Shown one piece after another: positions 1 to 10,218 of a stretch of DNA of 64,000 nucleotides. The stretch is from Chamaelirium japonicum (taxonomy: Eukaryota > Streptophyta > Magnoliopsida > Liliales > Melanthiaceae): positions 48,515,979-48,579,978 of the forward strand of contig OX393557.1 of NCBI GenBank assembly GCA_947650365.1, in the 5' to 3' direction. A program made the position numbers and the translations under genes. The notes under the pieces were generated by a model. That model was not told the DNA's origin, searched no databases, and was given only the letters and a program-made list of their open reading frames with translations. How positions within the stretch are numbered: position 1 is the first letter of the stretch; each line of letters starts with the position of its first letter.

Positions 1-1287
1 TTCCGAGTCAAGAGCAATGCAACATACTCCGTTGCCCGTCCAAGCAACGCCAGTCCTGCGTCTTGCACCTCAATGGCTCCGTAAATCCGAGCGATCACCT
101 TCTACTCTGGCAAAAAATCTAGCCCCGCCATTATCACAGGCCAACGTCGTCACTCTTCAAGAAATGACATTGTCATTACCTAGTTTGACGCAAGCTCCAA
201 ACCCGAGCAGACCGGTCGAATCAGTCGACCCCAATCAACTTGGATTCAAGCCGAAAGGAAGTTGGGGGCAAAACGCTGCCAAGTTGCTGTTCAAATCCGG
301 CTACGACAAAGAAAGCGCCATGGGCACACTTCCCCCAGCAGCAGTTCCACATGGGATGACGAGGACTCAAGCTCGGCTGTTTCAAAACGGTGAACAAATT
401 CTTCCGAACCACCGAGGCATCAGCTCCGGTCAAACTCCGATGGTCATCAGGATTGCAGCAAAGAAGACCTTCACCTCCAACTACATCGGGGCGAAGATGG
501 TAGACGAAGCAGCTGAAGGATCGATAATCTCCAATGCACGCTTTGACTACGCAAGCCATCCCGACAGCAAAAGAAGACGGCAACGGGCTCGATGCCAAGC
601 CTTGCTCCAGAAGCAAATCAGAGGCGGTAAAAACTGGTCGAATCGAAGGCGCACGTCTGTGCTCAAAATACTCGGGACAGTCAACCAACCAAAGAAGAAG
701 TCAGTGTTCGATCGCCTGGGAATGCCAGTCGAGGGCCTCGTTCCAACACCCACCCACCCACCCATGGCAGCCGTCCATTACATCTCCGTTAATCAAACTG
801 ACAATGGTGATTCTTCTCCTTCGGACGACGAGTTGCTAGAGGCCCCGCCAGTCCTCGAAGAAGGGGGCAGTCCACCGTTGATGACTTGAAGGAAATTAAT
901 TTGGGCACAGAAAAGGAGCCTCGACCTACATTCGTCAGCACACTCGTGACTCCTGAAGAGGAACCTGCATACATCAAACTACTCAAAGAATACAGAGATG
1001 TCTTCGCATGGTCCTACAAGGAGATGCCGGGTCTCGATCCTAAAATCGCAGTGCACCAGCTCAGCGTCAAACACGGAGCCAGCGCTATCAAGCAAGGACA
1101 AAGACGCTACCGGCCGAAACTGGTACCCCAAATGGAAGGCGAAGTTAACAAGTTGATCGAAGCCGACTTCATCCGAGAGGTCAAGTACCCGACATGGATC
1201 TCTAGCGTCGTCCCGGTCAAAAAGAAGAACGGTCAAATCCGAGTGTGCGTGGACTTTAGAGACTTGAACAACGCATGTCCAAAGGAT
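1..1287 (+). pseudogene. Ty3/gypsy (Tat lineage) pol, N-terminal part to RT fingers
   Basis: Start of the pol region of a Ty3/gypsy element that enters from outside the window. Positions 17-889 encode the linker between protease and reverse transcriptase (it includes KKKSVFDRLG). The RT N-terminus follows in another frame from about 886: DVFAWSYKEMPGLDP, then VKKKNGQIRVCVDFRDLN and NACPKD. The frame break lies at the run of five G near 863-868 and looks like a one-base indel. The reading is cut at 1287 by a solo LTR and resumes at 2218. The Tat assignment comes from the second, archaeal-type RNase H and the antisense plant-mobile-domain ORF further downstream. It is a dead fragment; the upstream gag, protease and 5' LTR are not visible. 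Confidence 0.85.
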
Positions 1288-1330
1288 TGTGGGTGCAAAT
1301 TTTGGCAGAAGTTTACCAACTACTGCGATA

Positions 1331-1650
1331 CCCACCGGCCCTGCCTGGTGGGTCCACGAGGACTACCGCGGGACCCACCGGCCCTGCCTGGGGGGCCCAC
1401 GAGGACTACCGCAGGACCCACCGGCCCTGCCTGGTGGGTCCACGAGGACTACCACGGGACCCACCGGCCCTGCCTGGTGGGTCCACGAGGACTACCGCAG
1501 GACCCACCGGCCCTGCCTGGTGGGTCCACGAGGACTACCGTGGGACCCACCGGCCCTGCCTGGTGGGTCCACGAGGACTATCGCGGGACCCACTGGCCCT
1601 GCCTGGTGGGCCCACGAGGACTATCGCGGGACCCACCGGCCCTGCCTAGT
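1331..1650 (+). repeat. 43 bp minisatellite in LTR U3 (8 copies)
   Basis: The core GGCCCTGCCTGG recurs at about 1337, 1380, 1423, 1466, 1509, 1552, 1595 and 1638, an even 43 bp period. Each unit contains an ACCCACCGG segment and a CACGAGGACTA segment. It lies upstream of the LTR TATA box, where repeat arrays can act as transcription-factor binding clusters. Because 43 is not a multiple of 3, the array stays open in several frames and produces spurious proline- and glycine-rich ORFs. Confidence 0.93.
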
Positions 1651-1770
1651 TGGACCAAGAACCTGTGGAATCCCCCAGAAGACGGTAGCGGGACCCGCCA
1701 GCTTTACCTGGAGGATCCCCAGATGCGGCAGCAAAAACCGCCATTTACCCCGGAATTCTTACCCGGGAAG

Positions 1771-1780
1771 TCTATAAATA
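1771..1780 (+). promoter_or_regulatory. TATA box of the solo LTR
   Basis: TCTATAAATA lies about 120 bp 3' of the U3 minisatellite and mid-LTR, as expected for an LTR pol II promoter. Transcription would begin near 1800 and run rightwards into the LTR R/U5. Whether it is active is not known. Confidence 0.7.
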
Positions 1781-2217
1781 GCAGAGCCTTCGAATGTAAA
1801 AGGATCGGATTTTCAAAACCTGAAACTCCAGAACTCAAACCAGAGCTCTGAAAACAGATCAGTGTCATCATTTGATATCTGTCTCAGAAACCTCTATCTC
1901 CTCTTACCCTCTACCTTATCTTGATCTTCTTCTTATCTTTGAACAAGTCGAAGAAACATCAGTGACCCTCGGCCTGTCGAGGTCACTTCGAAACAAGTGT
2001 TAGTGAATTCGGGTTGCTCCCTATAGCACGGAGACGTAGGCTTCGGCTGAACTCCGAGAACACTTCTCGTGTCAACACTCTCTCTGATTGCATCTCTCTG
2101 CTTACCTATCAAAAGCTGCGACTTCAATCGATAGATCAAATAACGATCTCTTCAACTCGAATTTCAATTGACTGGTGCTGCGAAGTCTTCGGGTCGGCAC
2201 GAAGATTTTCCCCCACA

Positions 2218-2598
2218 AGGATGACTTCCCCTTGCCAATCACGGAGCTAATGGTGGATGCGACGACAGGCCACGAGGTGCTAACTTTCATGGACGGATCA
2301 TCGGGCTACAATCAAATTCGGATGGCACCCAAGGACAAAGAGCTCACAGTATTCCGCACACCGAAAGGAATCTACTGCTACAAAGTTATGCTGTTCGGCT
2401 TGAAGAACGCAGGAGCCACCTACCAGCGAGCTATGCAGAAAATCTTCGATGACATTCTTCATCAAAATGTGGAGTGTTGCGTCGACGACCTTGTCGTGAA
2501 ATCTAAGAAGAAGTCGACGCATCTGCAAGACCTCGAGCTAATCTTCAAACGGCTTCGAAGGTACCAGCTCCATATGAATCCACTCTCGGGGTCTCCTC
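2218..2598 (+). pseudogene. Ty3/gypsy RT palm segment between two insertions
   Basis: Continues the RT from the first segment: DDFPLPI, FMDGSSGYNQIRMAPKD, the LFGLKNAGATYQRAM block and the catalytic block ECCVDDLVVKS. The residue before VDD is Cys where the family normally has Tyr, which would impair the active site. After HMNPL about ten bases are missing compared with the expected reading, then the sequence is cut at 2598 by the copia-type element. The reading resumes at 12585. Confidence 0.88.
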
Positions 2599-4966
2599 TA
2601 TTAGGTTTGATGTGGTCTACAGCTCGTAAAACCCTAGGATTGGCTGTATATGGTTGATAGTTTATTTAGGATTGTATAAAGGTACATATTATTATACGTG
2701 TTCTGTTTACAGAACTTAAAGAGCCATGGCTATATAGTAGTCCATCTGAGTGGGAGATTCAGTGGATCGGTCCTATGAGCCTAAATTGTTCGCAGCTCTG
2801 ATTTGGGTTGGTCACCCTATCAGGATAAGCTGTTGGAATGACAGAGCATGAGTATCTCCATAATGGTCATTACCAGGCACAGTGTCTGTGGCTGAACAGA
2901 ACCAACACGGTGCACAGATCGGTGAGCAGACACCGGTGCACATAGCCGTGTTTCTGCTTAGATTAATCGGTCCTAAACCCTGAGGAACCGTGACCGGTGG
3001 ACTAACCAGTTGCGTGTAACTTTGGTTCACCAACGTGTGAGGGATCTAACCACGACCCAATACCACGGTGCGTTGGGTTACCGGGCTGACGTTGCATCGG
3101 CACGCCACTCTTGCAGGCCATCCATATCCTTATCGGTAGGTGCGTTCCTTGGTATGACATATACCGCACTAAACCCAGGCCTGGTGGTCAGCAGTTGAGC
3201 TGTTGACCGGATCCGGTTGCTTGGCCAAAGCGATCGGAGGTGCGATGTGATAGTCAACCTGGAAGGAACCTAGTCATATGGTCACTCGAGTCTGACGGTG
3301 CTCTCCACCGCTCGAGTTGACTCATGGCACCAAGTGGAGGGACATTGTATTACCAATACTAAGCGGAGAACAGGGGTATGCGAGAGAGCTTAATAAGTCT
3401 GGGAGAATTGGAGTGCAGCCTGCGTCGCACTCTGGGTGGCCACGCAGGTTAACCGGGATCCAGAGGATTGACAGGGACACTCGGGTAGTGTGTCGATCGG
3501 GTTCGGTTGGAAGCCATGAATCCTAGTCCCTGAAGGTTCCACCCTATCCATGATCATTACGGATCAATACTTTTTCCTTGTCTCACAGCATATTATGAGT
3601 TGAAGAAATAATGCCTAATCGTCCTGTGTTCCGTGAGTGCATCGCACTGGAGCATGGTGGTAGCACAGGACTAAGTGTGTTCACTAGGGGGCAACTCCAG
3701 CGTAGTGTAGAGACATACGATGTTGCCATTATACCATGAGGAGTCCATTCCGTGTGTGCGTGTTGCACTAGAACGCAGAATGCGAGTTTAGTAATTTTTA
3801 CTATAGGGCACCCCACCTTTTACTAAGGGTACCCTAGTAAATAGTAAAAATACTATTCATCATCCCATGGTGTATTGACTTGTTGCTGATGCCGATGAGG
3901 TGCCCTAAGTGTTAGGGTGCATTATCGTGCACGTAGATGGGCCATACATTGTCCCGCATGAGGTGAACGACCACTAGATACATGGGGGCATTTTGGTCAT
4001 TTCAAAATGTCCCGCATGCCCTAGTGGCCGCCATCCTCACTAGGGCTAGCATGCATGGCCATCAAATTTATAATTAAGGGATTAATTCAGATTTGAATGA
4101 TTTTGAATCATCTCCTTAATTGCAACAATTCTAATATGGCAACTAGTAATAAAAAGGGGCATTGAATTTGAGAGTAATGAGAGGGAGAGAGAGAGGAACG
4201 GTTTCAAATGACAAGAGAGAGTGAGGGGCACGATTTTTAGATCTGAAATGGTGCATCCTTCTCATATTTTTCGATGAAGAACCAAAGCCCCTTCGCTTAT
4301 GGTTCGGATTTTTGTAATCTCTCTCTCTCTCGGGTTCATCTCTTCTCTCTCCCTCATCTTCTTCTCCAAGTGTGTGTGTGAGATTGATGGAGATTGCTTG
4401 CACTCTGAGGCACTCAGAGATTAGAGTGCAAGGATCCGGGATGATATGTGAGATCGGGTGAATCCAAAGAGATTCATTTCTCTCTTGCATGAGGATCCGG
4501 CTCGAGATTGCTGCCCAGATTTTACGGGTAGATCTGCACTGTTTTGATCACTGCAGGAGCTATAGAAGTCCAAATGACTTCAAACTGGTTGTAAACTCTT
4601 GGCATTGAAGTCTTCTTTCCGGCAAATCAAGTTTCGCTCCGTTCCAATGTCGGGATAGAAAGTTACGGCCTTTGCACTGAAAGGTGTTCGTGCAGATCCG
4701 AATTTGTCTTCATCAATATTGAAGCAATTCTTCGCGGTGTTAAATACCGCACGAAGGTATAACCTACTAACCCCTAGATCTATCATAATGCATACATATG
4801 AGATATGTCGATCATTTTGATAGATGACTATAGGGGTTCGATTCGTATTTGTTTTATCATTTACGCATATGATTAATATGAATGAAAATTTTAAAATGTA
4901 CCGCACACCGAAACGATCCTCGGGATCAACTCCACCTTCCGCTACGCCTCCGATATCACTCCAACA
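2599..4966 (+). repeat. 5' LTR of the copia-type element
   Basis: 2,368 bp, long for a copia LTR. It aligns base for base with 10219-12584 apart from scattered, mostly transition differences and a 2 bp change in a CT run near 4320. It starts TATTAGG, a likely G-to-A change of the canonical TG end that survives in the 3' copy, and ends CCAACA. Short ORFs in it, for example around 2812-3033 and 4580-4906, recur in the 3' copy but resemble no protein I know. Confidence 0.93.
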
Positions 4967-4968
4967 AA

Positions 4969-4980
4969 TGGTATCAGAGC
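4969..4980 (+). promoter_or_regulatory. Primer binding site (initiator tRNA-Met)
   Basis: TGGTATCAGAGC begins 2 bp after the 5' LTR. This is the standard plant PBS complementary to the 3' end of initiator tRNA-Met, used to prime minus-strand DNA synthesis. Confidence 0.95.
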
Positions 4981-6982
4981 CATTTTGGTGTGCGATTCAT
5001 GAGAAAATTTTTTATGGAACGAATCGTATGTGTATTTGATGAACGAATGCGTCACCGGGGTTTGCGTAGATCATATATTCATATATGTCGCATGTTATGC
5101 ATAGTGTGTTTTGCAGGGCACCGCTATAGTGTGATTGTTTGCTTTCGGGGGTCGGACCCCGAAATATAATTGCATGGTATTTCGATTGTTTTTGTGATGG
5201 ATGAATGTAAGGCCTATTGGGACAAGCGCGTGGAGGTTGACCACGGCTTGGTTTTTCCCGGCCCTTATTTCTATTCTTGTCTTTATTCTTCTACCTAGGA
5301 AAATGTGCATGAACGAGCAATTTCTCAAAGCGTACTAGTATTTTCAGTTACAGGTTGAAGTCTTGGAGGACAAGGATAGATCAGAGATTCATCACTGGAG
5401 GACCGAGCGCGGTGGCCCAATGTAAGGAATATTTGGAAGATGCCATTGAAGAAATGTCAGAGCATTGCTAGTCAGGTTCAGGGGTCGGACCCTGAACTTG
5501 ATATCAATGGATGTTTGTTTTTTCTTTGGTTGGATATTTCTTTAAATCCCGGTGAAAGAATATAATCTGATGCAGTATGTGTTAGATTGTGGGATGCCCT
5601 TTCCCCACTATTTGTGGGATGCCTTTTCCCCACTTGGTCCATACGACCATTAGGTTAGATCTCCATTTATTGACACCCGTAGTCTAATTGGTGTTTGATG
5701 GTAGTTGGATCCCATAACACTCGGTTATGCCACCATTAGGTAGAGGTCCGACGGAGGTTGTCGGATGTCCCTAATTGGTTTGACATCGAAACCAATAGTG
5801 ATGTGGTGATCATCTACGACATCAGACATCACGTTACATATGAGGAGTCATACTAATGGGAGACCTTTCCTAGTATGTCTAGACCATAGGCTAGGCTCTA
5901 GAGCACAAAGGGTAATGATTATTTTATTTAGTATCGAAGGCTTGGAGAGTACGTAATGTGATTCTCGGGAGAAAGATGACAACTGAGTATCCACGGGATA
6001 GGGACTATGGTCCTTTCCAAGTATATCTATACTTTATAAGAGGTCTTAACTCTAGTGGGAGCGCGGTATGACCAGGGTCTAGGTCTAGGTTGTTGCAACC
6101 TAGGAACTAAAATACTTGCATTAAAATAACCTTCACTATAATTAAGGGATGTGAAAGAGGACTCAGTGTGAGTGCCCCTGGCCTCCACGGCCAATTGCTG
6201 AATTTCTGGGTGATAGGGTATGACTCAACATCCCCCTCGGGTGAGAGTTATGTTCTATCATGCCGGAGGCTTAGCAGTCTCATTCGGGATATGGTGGTCA
6301 AGATGCCAGGAGAGAAGGGCTTTTCCCGCCCTCGCGGGGGCCGCATGAACTCCCGTGTCATGATTGCCTAGGCTGGTGGGTAAGCATCCGAAGCACCCGT
6401 GAGGCTACCCGTTGCGTCGCATGGAGATCACGGAGGGCTGGCCAAAAGGTACCATGGTCCATCATAGTCCGGTTGTGGCAGATTTGGATTGGGTCGGAAA
6501 GATCCGATGTGAGCGGAGGACGATACACACTGCCCCCTCGGGCGGGTGTATCCGAATCTGAGATCTCGCATACATGGTAAATTACTCCATTGAAATGTCT
6601 TCGCTTTGAGGGTAGTGTTGGCATATGGATGTAATTAGCTTGTTTTAATAATATCGTTTAATACAATCTATATTCAACCATAGATTCCCTGTCCGCTATC
6701 CCATTAGAGAACTAGATAACGGGTACCGACTTCGTAGACCGGTAATGCCATCATGATCTTATATTTAGGGTTAGTAAACTACAATGGCTATAAATCTTAA
6801 TGTCCATAAACCAGACCTATCGGGTCTAGATGCCACTGTGGTACATGATAGGGCATATAACGACTAACGAGAGTATGTAGAGATGTGCAAGTGCTATGTC
6901 ATAGCATACTTGCAGACAACTCTTCAGAAGTAAGTCAGACATATGTCGGGTCCTCTGATGTAATGTTCTATTACAGCATCAG
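4981..6982 (+). other. Non-coding leader of the copia-type element
   Basis: About 2 kb between the PBS and the first gag-like reading with no credible ORF. It contains G/C-rich hairpins built around a CCCCCTCGGG core (6225-6250 and 6522-6552). The segment around the second hairpin recurs, diverged, at about 8930-9015. Packaging or translation-control structures are usual in such leaders, but no function can be assigned from sequence. Confidence 0.6.
6522..6552 (+). other. Strong hairpin in the element leader
   Basis: GATACAC pairs with GTGTATC and CTGCCC pairs with GGGCGG, with one unpaired A on the 5' side and a CCTC loop, giving about a 12-13 bp stem. It sits in a roughly 90 bp block starting TTTGGATTGGGTC that recurs at 8928-9015. 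Confidence 0.6.
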
Positions 6983-7291
6983 ATGTCTGAGGGGTGCAGT
7001 CAAATGACTCGCTATCTCACCATCAAGAAACTCGTCAGCACTAAGATGTTTGATGGAATACTGGTTTGGAAACACATTCTTGGATTCCAGAGCAAACTGG
7101 TTTTCTTTGAAATAGTGCTAGATGTCGAGGTGATAGAGAACATCTGTCTTGCATCCTTATATGGAACCTTTGAAGGCTTTGTCAGAGACTTCAGCCTTTA
7201 CAAGCTGGAGATGACAAATGCGGAACTTCTGGGAGCTATCCAGGTCACTAAGGATGGAATCAAGATTAAAGGTAATTCCTTTAGTGTGTAA
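6983..7291 (+). pseudogene. Copia gag-like fragment
   Basis: A 102-codon reading containing TRYLTIKKLVSTKMFDG, followed by a stretch with the feel of plant copia gag (UBN2 type): LYGTFEGFVRDFSLYKLEMT. It lies where gag is expected, 3' of the leader and 5' of integrase. It lacks a start context and a zinc knuckle. The similarity is judged from memory of the family and is moderate. Confidence 0.5.
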
Positions 7292-7974
7292 CTTAGGCTT
7301 TCTATGAAGTGCCTAAAAGTAAGAACTGATCAGAAACTAAAAACAATGACTGTATAGAATCAGGAGCGGACTCTTAAGTCTAGTGAAGCCTAGTGCGAAA
7401 GTGCTTCCGATATGGCAACAGAAGGGGCATTGGAAGATTGAACATATGGTCTCAGGGTGCTAGGATAGGTAAACATCAACTCTTGGTAGAGTCGAATTGC
7501 CATCTAGTAGCAGTGCTTCTACTTCTTGAAATATGGACTTCGTGTCTATAGAGATTCAAGGAAAGTAGAAGGCTACTTATTGGTAAGGTGGTCCTAACAT
7601 AGATACTGATACCATAACAACTGCAGAAGCTATTAATATGTTATCTTAGATTTTTCGATAGAAGGATTTTGATCCTTAGAGATTTAGTTATGTTTCCTCC
7701 AAGCTAAATAAAGGTTTTCAGTTCTAATCGATGGCTTTAGTGCATCTCTTAAACTGAATAGGTACCTTCATTGCTAAAGGAATAATTCATAATAATCTCT
7801 TTGTATTAAAATCTAGTTCGAAAATAGATTACATGATAGTTGTAGTATCTAATTCATATTCATCTTATTCCTTGGGATAACTTAATCCAATTGTGGCTCC
7901 TATGACTTAGATATATTGTCTCAGACATAATTCAAAGGTTAGTGAAGGCTGAGTTTCTAGATACAGACCCCTTG

Positions 7975-8600
7975 GAGACCCTTCCGACCTGCGAGTCTTG
8001 TTTGGAAGGCAAAATAACTAAAAAGGGCCACTGAGGTATTGGATTTTGCCTATTCTGACGTATGTGGTTCCAAGAGCATCCAGATAGATGTTATCCATTG
8101 GATGAGTTCCATAGGTACCTGATGGGGCATGGAATGATATCCCAGTTAATTGCTCCAGGGACACCATGCCAGAATGGAATATCCAAGAGAAGGAATCAGA
8201 CCCTGTTGGACATGGTCTAAAGAATGATGAGTTTTGCCAAATTTACTACCCATCTTCTATGGGTTATACCTTGATACACAGTAGAGTATATCTTGAATAA
8301 TATATCATCTAATCAGTGCCTCATACCCCTGAAAAGCTGTGGTCTGAGCGAAAGCCTATACTACGGCATTTTAGTATATGGGGATGTCCTGCATATGTGC
8401 AGAAGGACAAGAGGGATAAGATGGAGACTAAGTTCAAGGTGTATCTGTTTATAGGTTATCCTAGAAAAATATAAGGTGGACTATCCATGATCCTGAGGAA
8501 TAGAAGGTGATCGTTTCTACGAATGCCATTTACCTAGAGCGGGATTCTATTATAGACCATATGTTCACTAGTAAGATAGTTCTGGGTGAATTACTGGATA
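7975..8600 (+). pseudogene. Degenerate copia integrase
   Basis: Three signatures appear in order, in different frames. The first is the GAG-pre-integrase motif CESCLEGKITKKG near 7990-8030. The second is the integrase core segment matching the copia pattern of GTPxQNGVxERRNRTLLDMV near 8150-8215. The third is the C-terminal block VSTNAIYLERD near 8511-8540. Several stops and indels interrupt the reading, so no functional enzyme can be made. Confidence 0.8.
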
Positions 8601-8927
8601 CTAGTGGAGAGCGCATGATCGGAAATGTAGTGGTAATAGATGATGCAGACACTAGTATACCAGAAACTGTAGAAATAATTTGCTTTGTACCACAACCATC
8701 TTGTCGCAGTGGGAGCACCATTAGAGCTCTTGAAAGATTTTGTGGACAAACTTTGTGAATTAGTCCATAAATTCAAGAGGATGGCCCCTTGAGCTACGAC
8801 GAAGTAGTGAAATTTTTTGACAGAACTGTCTAACAGAAAGTCATAGAGACAAAGCTTGCATCAGTGTTCAGTGATACTCTTTTGTACCAGGGTTCATCAC
8901 AGCTTTATTAAAGCATATTTGGATTGG

Positions 8928-9015
8928 GTCAAAGTTAAAGACCCGTGTAAGCGGATCACTGTGCGCACCCTCCCTCGAGTGGGCGTATACTGAATCTAAG
9001 GCTTGCGCACCTAGC
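8928..9015 (+). repeat. Second copy of the leader block inside pol
   Basis: Starts TTTGGATTGGGTC and continues with a diverged version of 6483-6570, including the CCCTCGAGTGGG core and the sequence GAATCTAAGG (GAATCTGAGA in the first copy). It lies between the integrase and RT remnants, where no repeat is expected in an ordinary copia pol. Confidence 0.65.
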
Positions 9016-9099
9016 AACTTAGCCCATTGGGTAGAAGTTGGCAGAAGAGAGGATATATGATGCAGTTTCCAGGCTTAGGAGTTAGCAGGTCAGGAATAC

Positions 9100-9330
9100 C
9101 TGGTTTACAGAATTGCAAAAGGTTCATTTATGGACTAAAGCAAGTATCCAGGAGAAACAACATATATCTTGATCAAGTATGATCTATTCATACAGATTTG
9201 ATCAAAAATAAGCCAAGTGTGTACAAGAGGAGCGATGGAACTATAGGGGTGTACTTAGTACTTTACATAGACGATTTTCTATTGATTGAAAATGAAGTAG
9301 GAACATTGCCTAAGTTAAATGTCTGTTTAT
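9100..9330 (+). pseudogene. Degenerate copia reverse transcriptase
   Basis: Contains FIYGLKQVSRRNN, matching the copia RT pattern of SIYGLKQASR, followed by a CVYKR-like stretch and the catalytic neighbourhood LYIDDFLLIENEVG (copia normally LYVDDILL). Stops interrupt it. It extends faintly to about 9500, and the RNase H region can no longer be read with confidence. Confidence 0.8.
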
Positions 9331-10218
9331 TATCTTAATTCGACTGAAAGACCTTCGTAAGGCGAGTTATGTTCTGGAGATCATGGTAACTCGAGATCAT
9401 CAGAACAAGATTCTCACGCTATCATAGGCTATGCATAGAGATATGGTTCTAGCCAGAATCAATATACAAGACTCCAAAAGGGGTTTCTTGCTAAAGCTTG
9501 AAATTGTCGAATGATATAAATCATTTGACACCTAAGAAGATGGCAGAAATACAGAAGGTGCCCTATGCTTATGCAAAGGGTAGTCGTATGCCATGAATGT
9601 ATAAGATGCTAGTTATCTGTTGCACAGCAGGAATGGAGGGTCGGTTTTAGTCGAATCCGGGTCCAGTTAGCTGGACTGATGTGAAGAGTATACTCGATAT
9701 CCTCGTCAAACAAGGACTACGAGTTAGTTTACACTTCACAAGACTTGACGCCGATTGGATGCACAAGATCTGATTTAGCATCAGATGTGTAATCTAGAGA
9801 ATCGACTTCAGGTATAGTTTTCACCTTGGGATGAGAAGCGGTTAGTTAGCAGCTATAATGCATCACGGGGTCTACTACAGAAGCCTAAGCACATTGTAGC
9901 GTGCGTGACAGAAAAATAGGTGGTATGGCTCGATATGTTTATCGTAAACTTAGAAAGCATACCAGAGGCTCAGTTTTTTGTTGTAATAACAAAAGAGCGG
10001 TAGCAAGAGCCTAGGCACCACCATAAAGGGGAAACATATCAAATACAAATTCTACTTGATCTGGTAGTCTTAGGAAGAAAGGCAAGTGACGGTAACTGAG
10101 GTAGCATCTGCAGATAATGTTGCTGATTCCTTTAGGGAATTCCTGCAAAGGCTTTTGGGCAGCATGTAGAAGCTATAGAGCTCATGACCGTTTTTCCTCG
10201 CTAGACCAAGTGGGAGAT

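Larger units (their letters stand above)
1288..2217 (+). mobile_element. Solo LTR of a Ty3/gypsy element inside RT
   Basis: A 930 bp solo LTR beginning TGTGGG and ending CCCACA, flanked by a perfect 5 bp target site duplication AGGAT (1283-1287 and 2218-2222). It interrupts the RT codons directly after NACPKD, and the RT reading resumes with DDFPLPI on the far side, so the insertion point is exact. U3 carries eight copies of a 43 bp GC-rich repeat followed by a TATA box. No internal sequence remains, so the full element was removed by LTR-LTR recombination. The start sequence and the repeat family match the minus-strand LTR at 20876-21657, so both belong to one family. Confidence 0.93.

Noticed and set aside
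886-1851. Long proline/glycine-rich ORFs (three overlapping frames)
   Set aside because: After 1287 they translate a 43 bp GC-rich minisatellite in an LTR. The period is not a multiple of 3, so all frames stay open; only the RT part before 1288 is real.
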